DNA of 64,000 bases, from assembly GCA_900770395.1 (NCBI GenBank), contig CAAGKM010000024.1:124001-188000 (forward strand), given 5' to 3'. Made by a program: the position numbers and the translations under genes. Positions 34,945 to 43,206 of this stretch are shown here, piece by piece; position 1 is the first letter of the stretch; the number at the start of each line of letters is the position of its first letter. Source of the stretch: an uncultured Prevotella sp. (GTDB lineage Bacteria > Bacteroidota > Bacteroidia > Bacteroidales > Bacteroidaceae). The notes under the pieces were generated by a model. The model was not told the DNA's origin and did no database searches. It saw only the letters and a list, made by a program, of their open reading frames with translations.

Positions 34945-36015
34945 ATGCAAATAAACAAATATCTATTGCTTTTTTTCTTGAGTATTGCAACGCAGTCTAT
35001 ATCAGCGGATGCCAATAGTCATAACAAAGCTGATAGTCTTCTCGCTAATTTTGACTATTCTGCTGCAGTTTTATATTACCAACAGTATACAAGTGATAAT
35101 GACTCTCTGAGAGTCTTTCGTAAACTTGCCCAGTGCTATCGTAAACTTGGTGACTACAAATCTGAAATCAGTTCGCTCTTACGTATTGTTCCACAAGATA
35201 GCCTACAACATGATGATATGAGACAGATATATTATTCATATTCACGTTTGCAAGATACTGTTTCTGTGGATATATGGGGTAAAAGAATATTAAAGGAATA
35301 CCCGTTCGACGGCGACATAACAGCATCTGTAGCGGCTGATATGATGCAGAAAGGAGATTTTCTTTCTGCAAAGACTCTCACGCGAAATTATTTGGATAAC
35401 GACAGCTTAAATTTATTTGTATGGCGTCAATATGGATATTCCTGTTATCTACTTGGAGATTATGAAACAGCGAAAAATTCTTATATTAGATTATATAAGC
35501 ATGGGTGGAATAATTATGAAGTAAATTTAATCTTAGGCATCTGTTGTGGCGAAATGGATAGACGTGATGAGGCATACTGCTATTTACTCACAGCAGACAA
35601 ATTAAAGAATGGGAAAGATTTTACGGTTCTAAAATTGTTGGCTGACAACAGCTTAAAGTTGGGACTGGCTTTCGAGAGCGCAACATATTTAGAAAAAGCA
35701 ATAAGCATTGTGCAACCGGACAGTTCTTCAATGTTTCATCTATATAACAAGTTGGGAGAAGCTTATTTTGAGACCCGTAATTATGAGAAAGCATGCAATG
35801 CTTTTTGTCATGCCTCACAAATGAACCCTGACCATGTCCTAACATATTATAATATAGCTCAAATGTATAATGGCATGAAAGATAAGGAGAACGAAATAAA
35901 ATATTATAAGTTGTTCTTGGAGAAATCTGATAAATTGCCTCAAAATGAGGAGAATCAAGAACTTGTAACCAATATTAAATCGATTATTGATAAAATTGAC
36001 AATCGAAAATATTAA
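34945..36015 (+). CDS. Exported TPR protein
   Basis: A 356-residue protein with a signal peptide (about 1-21, ending SISA-DA) and at least six tetratricopeptide-like helical pairs (for example YSAAVLYYQQYTSDNDSLRVFRKLAQCYRKLGDY, and LYNKLGEAYFETRNYEKACNAFCHASQMNPDHV). TPRs are protein-binding scaffolds. It is 7 bases after the tonB-like gene in the same unit, so a periplasmic scaffold or immunity role in the peptide system is conceivable. The longer open frame starting upstream overlaps tonB; the ATG at 34945 is chosen because the signal peptide follows it. Confidence 0.8.
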   Translation: MQINKYLLLFFLSIATQSISADANSHNKADSLLANFDYSAAVLYYQQYTSDNDSLRVFRKLAQCYRKLGDYKSEISSLLRIVPQDSLQHDDMRQIYYSYSRLQDTVSVDIWGKRILKEYPFDGDITASVAADMMQKGDFLSAKTLTRNYLDNDSLNLFVWRQYGYSCYLLGDYETAKNSYIRLYKHGWNNYEVNLILGICCGEMDRRDEAYCYLLTADKLKNGKDFTVLKLLADNSLKLGLAFESATYLEKAISIVQPDSSSMFHLYNKLGEAYFETRNYEKACNAFCHASQMNPDHVLTYYNIAQMYNGMKDKENEIKYYKLFLEKSDKLPQNEENQELVTNIKSIIDKIDNRKY

Positions 36016-36068
36016 TAAGTGGCGTTCAAACGGTAAGAGATTCCCGTTTAAACGCCACTTATTTTTTT
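36014..36068 (+). terminator. Intrinsic terminator of the LytTR-tonB-TPR unit
   Basis: A 20-bp stem with one mismatch (36014-36033 with 36044-36063) and a T-run. Confidence 0.9.
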
Positions 36069-36117
36069 GTGAAAAGCACCGATTTCTAATAACTTATTGA
36101 CTTTCAGCAATGATTAA

Positions 36118-36368
36118 AGCCAATATTTTGGAGAGGTTACTATGACGCTGAATGTCTTCGTCCCTCAGGAAGCTTTGCCGGCATATCAAAGTGCAGTTGG
36201 TTGGAAGGATCTTTGGAATCTGCAGAGCTTCGACCCACAGGAATAGACAATGTGAAGAATGATATTTTGAATGGTAACAGCAAATGCTATGACCTCTGTG
36301 GCAACAGGCTCAGTGCTCCCAAGCGCGGACTGAATATCATAAATGGCAAGAAAGTGATAGTGAAATAA
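36118..36368 (+). pseudogene. Decayed C-terminus of a BspA-like leucine-rich-repeat protein
   Basis: In one frame (36118-36246) VFVPQEALPAYQSAVGWKDLWN is the conserved last repeat of BspA-type LRR proteins, then a stop; shifted by two bases, GIDNVKND continues to YDLCGNRLSAPKRGLNIINGKKVIVK and a stop at 36366-36368, the usual C-terminal tail of such proteins in Prevotella. The rest of the gene is absent and a stop sits upstream at 36115. It is a remnant, bounded by the island's terminator and right repeat. Confidence 0.7.
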
Positions 36369-36408
36369 GAAAAATTTGCTGTGAGTAAAACTATTGTGGC
36401 AATATAAC

Positions 36409-36456
36409 ATAGCTTCGTCCACCATCTAAGGGGCGTTAGACGATGAACGAAGCTAT
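36409..36456. terminator. Hairpin downstream of the BspA remnant
   Basis: A perfect 10-bp stem (36409-36418 with 36447-36456) with a second, weaker inner pairing. No clear T-run, so it may be a relic terminator or an RNA structure. Confidence 0.45.
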
Positions 36457-36509
36457 AATTAAGGCTGATAAAGTAAGAGTTTAAGTTCTTTGTTACAGAC
36501 TTTGGTGCT

Positions 36510-36586
36510 TTTGTGCAAAGCGCTGCTTTTATCTATATTTGTATAGAAACATAACTTTTTTTGCTCAAAACAGAAGAAATGTGCAG
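36510..36586. repeat. Right copy of 77-78 bp direct repeat flanking the RiPP island
   Basis: Matches 26640-26717 over its whole length apart from about six differences. It ends 5 bases before the tRNA-Tyr promoter. Its last bases (AAATGT) can pair with ACATTT just outside it, echoing the hairpin of the left copy. Confidence 0.85.
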
Positions 36587-36591
36587 AAACA

Positions 36592-36623
36592 TTTGTGTAA
36601 TCCGAAAAAAGTTAGTACCTTTG
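36592..36623 (+). promoter_or_regulatory. tRNA-Tyr promoter
   Basis: TTTG (36592-36595), a 20-base spacer and TACCTTTG (36616-36623), a full consensus match, about 31 bases before the tRNA. Confidence 0.85.
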
Positions 36624-36654
36624 CACCCGCAAATCAGAAATGATGATTTTGCAA

Positions 36655-36737
36655 GGGTGGTTACCAGAGTGGCCAAATGGGGCAGACTGTAAATCTGCTG
36701 GTTTTTACCTTCGGTGGTTCGAATCCATCACCACCCA
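36655..36737 (+). tRNA. tRNA-Tyr (GTA anticodon)
   Basis: An 83-base tRNA with acceptor arms GGGTGGT and ACCACCC, discriminator A, T arm with GGTTCGAATCC, anticodon loop CTGTAAA (GTA at 36689-36691) and the long variable arm of type II tRNA-Tyr. The 3' CCA is not encoded. Confidence 0.95.
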
Positions 36738-36738
36738 C

Positions 36739-36773
36739 AAAAGATGCGCCAGATTATCTGTCGCATCTTTTTA
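36739..36773 (+). terminator. Intrinsic terminator after tRNA-Tyr
   Basis: Arms AAAGATGCG (36740-36748) and CGCATCTTT (36762-36770) followed by a T-run. Confidence 0.85.
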
Positions 36774-36888
36774 TATATGGCTGTGTTATACGGAGGATAA
36801 GTGGGCTTGGACAATAACTAAAAAAGCAGATTAAGTTTTTTTTAAAAATTATTTATTGGAAATATTTTTTTGTATCAATTTTTATTAT

Positions 36889-36896
36889 TACCTTTG
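36889..36896 (+). promoter_or_regulatory. Probable -7 box of the AraC-type gene
   Basis: TACCTTTG at 36889-36896, 31 bases before the start codon. The nearest TTTG upstream (36869-36872) is only 16 bases away, shorter than usual. Confidence 0.55.
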
Positions 36897-36927
36897 CAGT
36901 CCGAAAATGAACATTTAATCAATAGGT

Positions 36928-37395
36928 ATGTCAAAATATAACATTACAGAAAGAAAGGAAAAAGATCCGACTTACCGCTCATTGGTAAGTCCAAAAGTGA
37001 TGGACGAGATGAAAGAGCGTATTCTCAACATCATCGTCATGCAGGGTAAATATAAGGATAAGAACTATTCGGCAAAGATGCTTGCCAACGACCTCGGTAC
37101 AAACACCCGCTATGTGTCGGCTGTGGTAAACGTGCGTTTCCACATGAACTACACATCGTTTGTCAACAAGTACCGCATTGAGGAGGCAATGACAATTCTC
37201 GCCGACCGCAGATACAAGGATCTCAATATGGAAGAGGTGAGCGCAATGGTGGGATTCTCAAACCGCCAGTCATTCTATGCCTCGTTCTATAAGATTCTTG
37301 GAATCACTCCACGTGAGTATCGCCTGAAGCATATGGCCGCCAAAACCGTGAAGAAAGGCAAGAAGGCGGATGCTGCACCGGCAGAGGCTGAGTAA
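36928..37395 (+). CDS. AraC-type helix-turn-helix regulator, DNA-binding domain only
   Basis: A 155-residue protein containing mainly an AraC double helix-turn-helix (about 42-130): SAKMLANDLGTNTRYVSAVVN, FVNKYRIEEAMTILAD, MEEVSAMVGFSNRQSFYASFYKILGITPREYR. The C-terminal tail is Lys/Ala-rich (KKGKKADAAPAEAE). There is no effector-binding domain, so regulation is by level or by an unknown partner. The next gene, dipeptidyl peptidase III, follows after 40 bases and could be co-transcribed. Target genes are unknown. Confidence 0.85.
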   Translation: MSKYNITERKEKDPTYRSLVSPKVMDEMKERILNIIVMQGKYKDKNYSAKMLANDLGTNTRYVSAVVNVRFHMNYTSFVNKYRIEEAMTILADRRYKDLNMEEVSAMVGFSNRQSFYASFYKILGITPREYRLKHMAAKTVKKGKKADAAPAEAE

Positions 37396-37435
37396 GAATA
37401 CAGAGAAAACAGAGAATTACAATAAATATTCTTTT

Positions 37436-39397
37436 ATGAACTATACCGACGAGCGTTTTGCAGACATTCAGATGCTGCGATACAGGCTTAACGGGTTTGA
37501 AGAGCTGACATTACAGCAAAAGAAATATATTTATTACCTTTCACTTGCCACATTGGCTGGACGCGACATCACGTTCGACCAGTGTGGCAAGTATAATTTG
37601 CGGGTAAGGAAAACTCTTGAAGCCATTTATACCGATTACTCAATAGACCGCACCACTGACGCTTTCAAGGCATTGGAAGTGTACTTAAAGCGTGTGTGGT
37701 TCTCTAACGGAGTGTATCATCACTACGGTAGTGAGAAGTTTAAGCCAGAGTTTACCGAGGAGTATCTGCACGACTGTATAATGACTGTAGACCCCAAGCA
37801 ACTGCCACTGATGGGAGAGGAGACTCCTATGGACTTGCTGCTCGACCTCAGGGCGATAATCTTTGATGAGGATTACCTGCCTAAACGGGTGAATAAAGCC
37901 GACGGCGAGGATGTGGTCAAGACATCAGCGTGCAACTATTATGCAAATGTGAGTCAAGAAGAGGTTGAGGCATTCTATGCAGAGAAGAGCGACCCCTCTG
38001 ACCCGCATCCGCCATCATGGGGACTTAACTCCACATTGGTGAAGAAGCCAAGCATAAGTATTCATGAGGGAGAGAGTGCCATTGAGGAGATGGTGTGGAA
38101 GGCTGACGGAATGTACGGCAAAGCCATCTGCCAGATTATCCACTGGCTGACATTAGCGTCGAAGGAGGCAGAGAACGACAAGCAACGCAAGGTGATTGAG
38201 CTGTTGATTGAATACTACCGCACCGGCGACCTGCGTACATTCGATGAATACTCAATTGAATGGCTGAAATGCCTTGACGGTCAGATAGATTTCATCAACG
38301 GTTTCATCGAGGTCTATGGTGACCCGCTTGGTATAAAGGCATCTTGGGAAGGCATAGTGGAATATAAGGATATGGTTGCCACCCGACGCACGCAGACCAT
38401 CAGCGATAATGCCCAGTGGTTTGAGGATCACTCGCCCGTAGCCCCCTGCTTCAAGAAAGAGAAAGTGAAAGGCGTCACTGCGAATGTGGTATGCGCGGCA
38501 ATGCTTGGAGGTGACGAGTATCCATCGACCGCCATTGGCATTAACCTGCCGAACGCAGACTGGATACGCGCTGAGCATGGCTCGAAGAGTGTCACCATCT
38601 GCAACCTTACCGATGCTTACAACAAAGCTGCACGCGGAAGCGGCATGAAAGAGGAATTTGTGATTGACGCCGATACCGTGGCAATGATAGAGAAATACGG
38701 TGATGTGTGCGATGACCTGCACACCGACCTGCATGAGTGTCTTGGTCATGGCAGCGGAAAGATGCTGCCATGTGTATCATCGGGAGCCTTGAAGGCTTAT
38801 TCAAACACCATTGAGGAAGCACGTGCCGACCTGTTCGCGCTCTATTATCTTGCCGATGAAAAACTGGTGGAGCTTGGACTTGTGCCAGACAGTGAGGCAT
38901 ACAAAGCCAATTATTATACATATATAATGAATGGTGCCATGACACAGCTTGTGCGCATAAAGCCAGGCAACATCATTGAGGAGGCACACATGCGCAACCG
39001 TGCCCTCATTGCCCGCTGGTGCATTGCCAACGGTGACTGTGCCAAGTTGGTGAGGCGTGATAACAAGACATACGTTGAAATAACCGACTATGACGCCTTG
39101 CGCAGACTGTTTGCCACGCTGCTTGCCGAGATACAGCGCATAAAAAGCGAGGGCGACTATGAGGCTGCCCGCAATCTGGTGGAGATATATGGAATAAACA
39201 TTGACGGCAATTTGCACAAGGAAATCCTCGACCGCTACAATGCGCTGAACATTGCTCCATACAAGGGCTTCATCAATCCCGTACTCATCCCCGTGCGCAA
39301 TACAAAGGGAGAGATTATTGACATAACTGTTGACTATAACGAGAGCTATGCGCACCAGATGCTGCGCTACAGCAGTGAGTTCGGAACGCTGGTTTAA
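37436..39397 (+). CDS. Dipeptidyl peptidase III (family M49)
   Basis: The 653-residue zinc peptidase removes dipeptides from the N-terminus of short peptides. The M49 signatures are clear: HECLGH (His433, Glu434, His438) and EEARAD (Glu460-461 region). No signal peptide, so cytoplasmic; family members run 650-750 residues. Translation is set at 37436 because an upstream in-frame ATG at 37370 lies within the preceding regulator gene. It follows the AraC-type gene and precedes an AlkD-like gene by four bases. Confidence 0.9.
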   Translation: MNYTDERFADIQMLRYRLNGFEELTLQQKKYIYYLSLATLAGRDITFDQCGKYNLRVRKTLEAIYTDYSIDRTTDAFKALEVYLKRVWFSNGVYHHYGSEKFKPEFTEEYLHDCIMTVDPKQLPLMGEETPMDLLLDLRAIIFDEDYLPKRVNKADGEDVVKTSACNYYANVSQEEVEAFYAEKSDPSDPHPPSWGLNSTLVKKPSISIHEGESAIEEMVWKADGMYGKAICQIIHWLTLASKEAENDKQRKVIELLIEYYRTGDLRTFDEYSIEWLKCLDGQIDFINGFIEVYGDPLGIKASWEGIVEYKDMVATRRTQTISDNAQWFEDHSPVAPCFKKEKVKGVTANVVCAAMLGGDEYPSTAIGINLPNADWIRAEHGSKSVTICNLTDAYNKAARGSGMKEEFVIDADTVAMIEKYGDVCDDLHTDLHECLGHGSGKMLPCVSSGALKAYSNTIEEARADLFALYYLADEKLVELGLVPDSEAYKANYYTYIMNGAMTQLVRIKPGNIIEEAHMRNRALIARWCIANGDCAKLVRRDNKTYVEITDYDALRRLFATLLAEIQRIKSEGDYEAARNLVEIYGINIDGNLHKEILDRYNALNIAPYKGFINPVLIPVRNTKGEIIDITVDYNESYAHQMLRYSSEFGTLV

Positions 39398-39401
39398 AAT
39401 T

Positions 39402-40013
39402 ATGAAAATAGTAAAGGAAATCAAGCAGGAGTTCAGGCTGCTGATGAACGGAGTGGCATCGCAGTCAATGCGTGAGAAAGGAGCCGAGACCGGCTACCAT
39501 CTCAATTGGGGTGTGTCATTGCCTCATCTGCGCGAGATGGCTCAGGAGATAGGCAAAGACTACGACCTTGCCATTGCCTTGTGGAAAGAGAACGTGCGTG
39601 AGTGTAAGATTCTTGCCACAATGGTTATGCCTGCTGAGAAGATGTTGCCCGAGGTGGTGGACATCTGGATGGAGCAGACTGTGGGGCAGGAGATGGCCGA
39701 GATGGCATCGTTCAATCTTTATCAGCATCTGCCTTTTGCCGCTGAGAAGGCATACGGTTGGATGGCAAGCGACAAACCGCTTTATCAGTTATGTGGATTT
39801 CTTGTTATTGCACGTTTGTTTATGAACGGTCAAACTCCTAATGAGCGTGGCATAAATGAATTTGTAGACCAGGCAATCACAGCCATGCTCGACGGTGAGA
39901 TGATGGTGCGCAAGGCAGCTATGCAGAGTCTGCTGCGGTTTGCCGATTTAGGACTTGTGTATGAGAGGATAGCACAAAGCGCGGCAAAAAAGGCTGGACT
40001 TGATATTATTTAG
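39402..40013 (+). CDS. DNA alkylation repair (AlkD-like) HEAT-repeat protein
   Basis: A 203-residue all-helical protein with AlkD-family features: WGVSLPHLREMAQEIGKDYDLAIALWKENVRECKILATMV near residues 32-72 and further HEAT-like pairs (AEMASFNLYQHL). AlkD-like proteins bind or excise alkylated bases by HEAT repeats. Only four bases separate it from the DPP III stop. Function is by family resemblance only; no catalytic residue can be named with confidence. Confidence 0.75.
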   Translation: MKIVKEIKQEFRLLMNGVASQSMREKGAETGYHLNWGVSLPHLREMAQEIGKDYDLAIALWKENVRECKILATMVMPAEKMLPEVVDIWMEQTVGQEMAEMASFNLYQHLPFAAEKAYGWMASDKPLYQLCGFLVIARLFMNGQTPNERGINEFVDQAITAMLDGEMMVRKAAMQSLLRFADLGLVYERIAQSAAKKAGLDII

Positions 40014-40020
40014 AACAATA

Positions 40021-41058
40021 TCAGAGGGTTATTTCTCCGCGTATACTCTGCTGCATGAGTTGGCGTATAGTGTCGCTGTCACTGTATTTTCCCTGCAGGT
40101 GCATCAGTTTTGTCACGGCGCTCTCCACGGTGGAGTCATATCCAGAGATAACACCAGACTGCATAAGATGATAACCCGCTCCATATCGTCCCATCTCCAC
40201 TGTGCCTGCCATACATTGCGAGATATTAATTATTGTCTTGCCGTTGTCTGTGGCTTTTTTGAGTAGTGCCTGCAGCCATTTCAGCTGCGGTGCGTTGCCG
40301 CTGCCGTATGTACGCATCACAATGGAACGCAGGGTGGGGGACTCAAGCACATGGCGCACAATGTCCTCGGGAATACCAGGGAATACAGTGAAGACGATGA
40401 CGTTGGCGTCAAGCTCATAGTGAGGAAGCATTGGACGGTTCCAGTCGGGCTGCAGAATACTCTCAGTATTATATATGATATTGATGCCGGCATTGGCAAG
40501 ATGGCGATAGTTAAACGACTCGAATGCCCTGAAGTTCTCAGCGCTCTGCTTGGTTGTGCGGTTTCCACGAAGCAGGCAGCCGCTGAAATAGATACACACC
40601 TCAGGAACCATGGCATGTCCCTCACTGTTGAGTGCCGATGCTATCTCAATGCTTGTGATGAGATTCTCCTTGCCGTCGGTGCGCAGCTGACCTATAGGCA
40701 ACTGGCTTCCTGTGAGAATGACAGGCTTGGTGAGATTTTCAAACATATAGCTCAATGCCGAAGCCGTGTACGCCATGGTGTCAGTGCCGTGAAGCACCAC
40801 AAAGCCGTCAAAGTTGTCGTAGTGTTCCACTATGACATGAGCAAGATTCTGCCACATCACAGGATCCATGTCACTGCTGTCGATAGGCGGTGTGAACTGG
40901 TAGGTGTCAATGTCGATATCAAACTGCGTTAGCTCTGGAACATTTTTGAGCAGGTGCTCAAAGTCGAACGGCTCAAGGGCACCAGTGAGTTTGCTGCGGC
41001 TCATTCCAATGGTACCGCCTGTATAGATAAGAAGTACTTTTTGTCTTGATTTTGTCAT
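40021..41058 (-). CDS. ansA: L-asparaginase, type I
   Basis: A 345-residue asparaginase that hydrolyses asparagine to aspartate and ammonia. TGGTIGM (Thr13-Met19) supplies the catalytic Thr and VVLHGTDTMAYTASAL supplies the second Thr/Asp. No signal peptide, so the cytoplasmic type I form. It faces the AlkD-like gene (7 bases between stops) and is divergent from uxaC with overlapping promoters. Confidence 0.93.
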   Translation of the reverse strand: MTKSRQKVLLIYTGGTIGMSRSKLTGALEPFDFEHLLKNVPELTQFDIDIDTYQFTPPIDSSDMDPVMWQNLAHVIVEHYDNFDGFVVLHGTDTMAYTASALSYMFENLTKPVILTGSQLPIGQLRTDGKENLITSIEIASALNSEGHAMVPEVCIYFSGCLLRGNRTTKQSAENFRAFESFNYRHLANAGINIIYNTESILQPDWNRPMLPHYELDANVIVFTVFPGIPEDIVRHVLESPTLRSIVMRTYGSGNAPQLKWLQALLKKATDNGKTIINISQCMAGTVEMGRYGAGYHLMQSGVISGYDSTVESAVTKLMHLQGKYSDSDTIRQLMQQSIRGEITL

Positions 41059-41076
41059 TAATCCTTAAATTTGGTG

Positions 41077-41125
41077 CAAAAATAGCTAAAAAGTTTGATA
41101 CTTCAAAATCTTTTTTGTATTTTTG
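41077..41125. promoter_or_regulatory. Overlapping divergent promoters of ansA and uxaC
   Basis: Plus strand: TTTG (41094-41097), 20 bases, TATTTTTG (41118-41125). Minus strand: TTTG as CAAA at 41104-41107, 19 bases, TATTTTTG as CAAAAATA at 41077-41084. The two promoters interlock, so their use may be mutually exclusive. Confidence 0.85.
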
Positions 41126-41184
41126 CACACAAATCAAAGAATACTTAGAATAAATACAGAACAAACAAATAAAAACAAACAAAA

Positions 41185-42585
41185 ATGAAACAATTCAATG
41201 ATGCAAATTTCTTGCTTGACACAGAAGTGGCACAAGATCTTTTTCACAATCATGCGGCAAAGATGCCAATCATCGACTATCACTGTCATCTGATACCAGA
41301 GATGGTGGCAAATGACCATAAATTCAGCAGCATCACAGAGCTGTGGCTTGGCGGTGACCATTACAAATGGCGCGCTATGCGTACAAACGGTGTTGACGAG
41401 CGTTACTGTACTGGTAAGGATACAAGCGACTGGGAAAAGTTTGAGAAGTGGGCAGAGACAGTGCCTTACACATTCCGCAACCCTCTGTATCACTGGACAC
41501 ATTTGGAGTTGAAGACAGCCTTCGGCATTGAGAAACAGCTCAGTCCGAAGACAGCCCGCGAGATTTTCGATGAGTGTAACGAAAAGCTGAAGCAGCCTGA
41601 ATTCTCAGCTCGAGGACTTATGCGCCACTATAATGTGGAGTGTGTTTGCACCACAGACGACCCTATTGACGACCTTCGTTATCACAAGCAGACACGTGAG
41701 AGCGGTTTTGAGATTAAGATGATTCCTGCCTGGCGTCCAGACAAAGCTATGAACATTGAGAAGCCGGAGTTCCCGGCATATGTTAACCAGCTGGCTGAGG
41801 TGGCAGGCATGACAATCACCACATTCGCTGATATGCTTGACGCACTGAAGAAGCGCCACGACTTCTTCCATGAGAATGGCTGCCGTCTGTCTGACCACGG
41901 TATTGAGGAGTTCTACGATGAGGAATTCACCGATAGCCAGATAGAGACAATCTTTGCAAAAGCTATGCGCGGTCAGCAACTTTCAGTATTGGAGCAGCGT
42001 CAGTACAAACACGCATTCCTAAAGGCAATGGCAATAATGGATGCAGAGGCAGACTGGACACAGCAGTTCCACTACGGAGCCATCCGTGACAACAATACAA
42101 AGATGTACAATCAATTGGGCCCTGACACTGGCTTTGACTCTATCGGCGAGTTTACAACGGCAAAGGCTATGAGCCATTTCCTTAATGAGTTGAATATGGA
42201 GGGTAAGCTCACGCGTACTATATTATATACATTGAATCCATGCGCCAACGAGGTGATTGCCACTATGCTTGGCAACTTCCAGGGTGGATGTCCTGGAAAG
42301 ATACAGTTTGGCTCTGGCTGGTGGTTCAACGATCAGCTTGATGGCATGAAGCGTCAGATGGATGCCTTGTCCGTGCTCGGTCTGCTCAGCCGATTTGTAG
42401 GTATGCTCACCGACAGTCGTTCGTTCCTGAGCTATCCACGTCATGAGTATTTCCGCCGTCTGCTGTGCAATATTCTCGGTAATGATGTGGAAAAAGGTCT
42501 GCTTCCTAATGATAATGAGATTCTTTCTCGTATGGTGGAAGACATCAGCTACAACAATGCAAGGAACTATTTCAAATTCTATTAA
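41185..42585 (+). CDS. uxaC: Glucuronate/galacturonate isomerase
   Basis: A 466-residue UxaC isomerase that converts D-galacturonate to tagaturonate and D-glucuronate to fructuronate. YHCHLIPE near residue 33 gives the metal-binding His-x-His, and the family-specific VECVCTTDDPIDDLRYHK and GSGWWFNDQLDGM segments are present. It is the first step of the uronate pathway whose later steps (uxaA, kdgK, eda) are about 31 kb away. No uxaB lies next to it. Single-gene unit with its own promoter and terminator. Confidence 0.96.
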   Translation: MKQFNDANFLLDTEVAQDLFHNHAAKMPIIDYHCHLIPEMVANDHKFSSITELWLGGDHYKWRAMRTNGVDERYCTGKDTSDWEKFEKWAETVPYTFRNPLYHWTHLELKTAFGIEKQLSPKTAREIFDECNEKLKQPEFSARGLMRHYNVECVCTTDDPIDDLRYHKQTRESGFEIKMIPAWRPDKAMNIEKPEFPAYVNQLAEVAGMTITTFADMLDALKKRHDFFHENGCRLSDHGIEEFYDEEFTDSQIETIFAKAMRGQQLSVLEQRQYKHAFLKAMAIMDAEADWTQQFHYGAIRDNNTKMYNQLGPDTGFDSIGEFTTAKAMSHFLNELNMEGKLTRTILYTLNPCANEVIATMLGNFQGGCPGKIQFGSGWWFNDQLDGMKRQMDALSVLGLLSRFVGMLTDSRSFLSYPRHEYFRRLLCNILGNDVEKGLLPNDNEILSRMVEDISYNNARNYFKFY

Positions 42586-42610
42586 TAAAAATTGAAATAA
42601 TTAGTATAAG

Positions 42611-42642
42611 CCTCCCAAGAAAATCTCTTGGGAGGTTGTTTT
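42611..42642 (+). terminator. Intrinsic terminator of uxaC
   Basis: A perfect 10-bp stem (42611-42620 with 42626-42635), then TTGTTTTTT. Confidence 0.9.
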
Positions 42643-42787
42643 TTATTCACATAATGTTAAATAAATAATTAAATAAATAACTTTCACAACTTTTGAGTAG
42701 TAAAGTCTTTATTTCCTTGGAATGTATGTAAGCAGAAAACTATGGAAACTGTTTTTGCACATTCACTTACTATACTGACTTTTTTGA

Positions 42788-42865
42788 GAACATAAGTTCA
42801 TTGAGCGATGAACATATGTTCGTTGGACGTTTAACATATGTTCGATGGCTGAAGAACATATGTTC
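42788..42865. repeat. 22-bp phased array of GAACATATGTTC palindromes
   Basis: Four copies at 42788, 42810, 42832 and 42854, exactly 22 bases apart; two are the perfect palindrome GAACATATGTTC, one has AAGTTC and one begins TAACAT. The spacers differ, so only the palindrome is conserved. It lies about 75 bases upstream of the glmS promoter. Confidence 0.85.
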
Positions 42866-42941
42866 ATCAGATACCTTATTAAGTTTAAAGGTTTATCTAT
42901 TATAAAAAATTTTGGTTATTCATTATTTTTCTTAAGAAATA

Positions 42942-42973
42942 TTTGGTATATCGGAGAAAATACATTAATTTTG
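42942..42973 (+). promoter_or_regulatory. glmS promoter
   Basis: TTTG (42942-42945), a 20-base spacer and TAATTTTG (42966-42973). The predicted leader before glmS is about 225 bases and contains a terminator-like hairpin. Confidence 0.82.
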
Positions 42974-43126
42974 CAGCGGAAAAATTTATCATTTATAAAA
43001 AGTATGAGAAAAACAGGAAATGCGGAATGGACAGCTGTATGCACATCAGTGATTGGTGTCATCAGTTATTGCAGTTGTTCTAAGGATTTGGCATTTCTAT
43101 TTAATAAGGTATTGATGAAATACAAT

Positions 43127-43163
43127 AAAATGGAAAAAAGACTATCTGTCTTTTTTCCATTTT
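43127..43163 (+). terminator. Terminator-like hairpin in the glmS leader (possible attenuator)
   Basis: A perfect 16-bp stem (43127-43142 with 43148-43163) whose right arm is T-rich, 44 bases before the glmS start. It could attenuate glmS or end a short leader RNA. A small frame beginning at 43004 runs through it but is not credible as a gene. Confidence 0.7.
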
Positions 43164-43206
43164 ATTTATATAAGGATAACAACATAAAAAACAAAATATA
43201 TAACTT

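Larger units (their letters stand above)
26640..36586. other. AT-rich island bracketed by direct repeats: putative RiPP biosynthesis and transport locus
   Basis: About 9.9 kb between two 77-78 bp direct repeats. Its genes are visibly richer in A+T than the flanking genes (Lys, Asn, Ile, Tyr and Ser-rich proteins, AAA/AAT/ATA codons), which suggests acquisition. It contains a precursor peptide, a YcaO enzyme, an outer-membrane barrel, a C39 ABC exporter and a mini-HlyD on the minus strand, and a LytTR regulator, a TonB-like protein, a TPR protein and a decayed BspA-like fragment on the plus strand. A tRNA-Tyr gene sits 69 bases outside the right repeat. No integrase or transposase is present. 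Confidence 0.6.

Noticed and set aside
26640..36586. Integrative element with attachment sites
   Set aside because: No integrase, relaxase or transposase is found and the repeats are not at the tRNA 3' end; kept as a repeat-flanked island only.
36640..36834. Open frame of 64 residues
   Set aside because: It is a translation of the tRNA-Tyr gene and its terminator.
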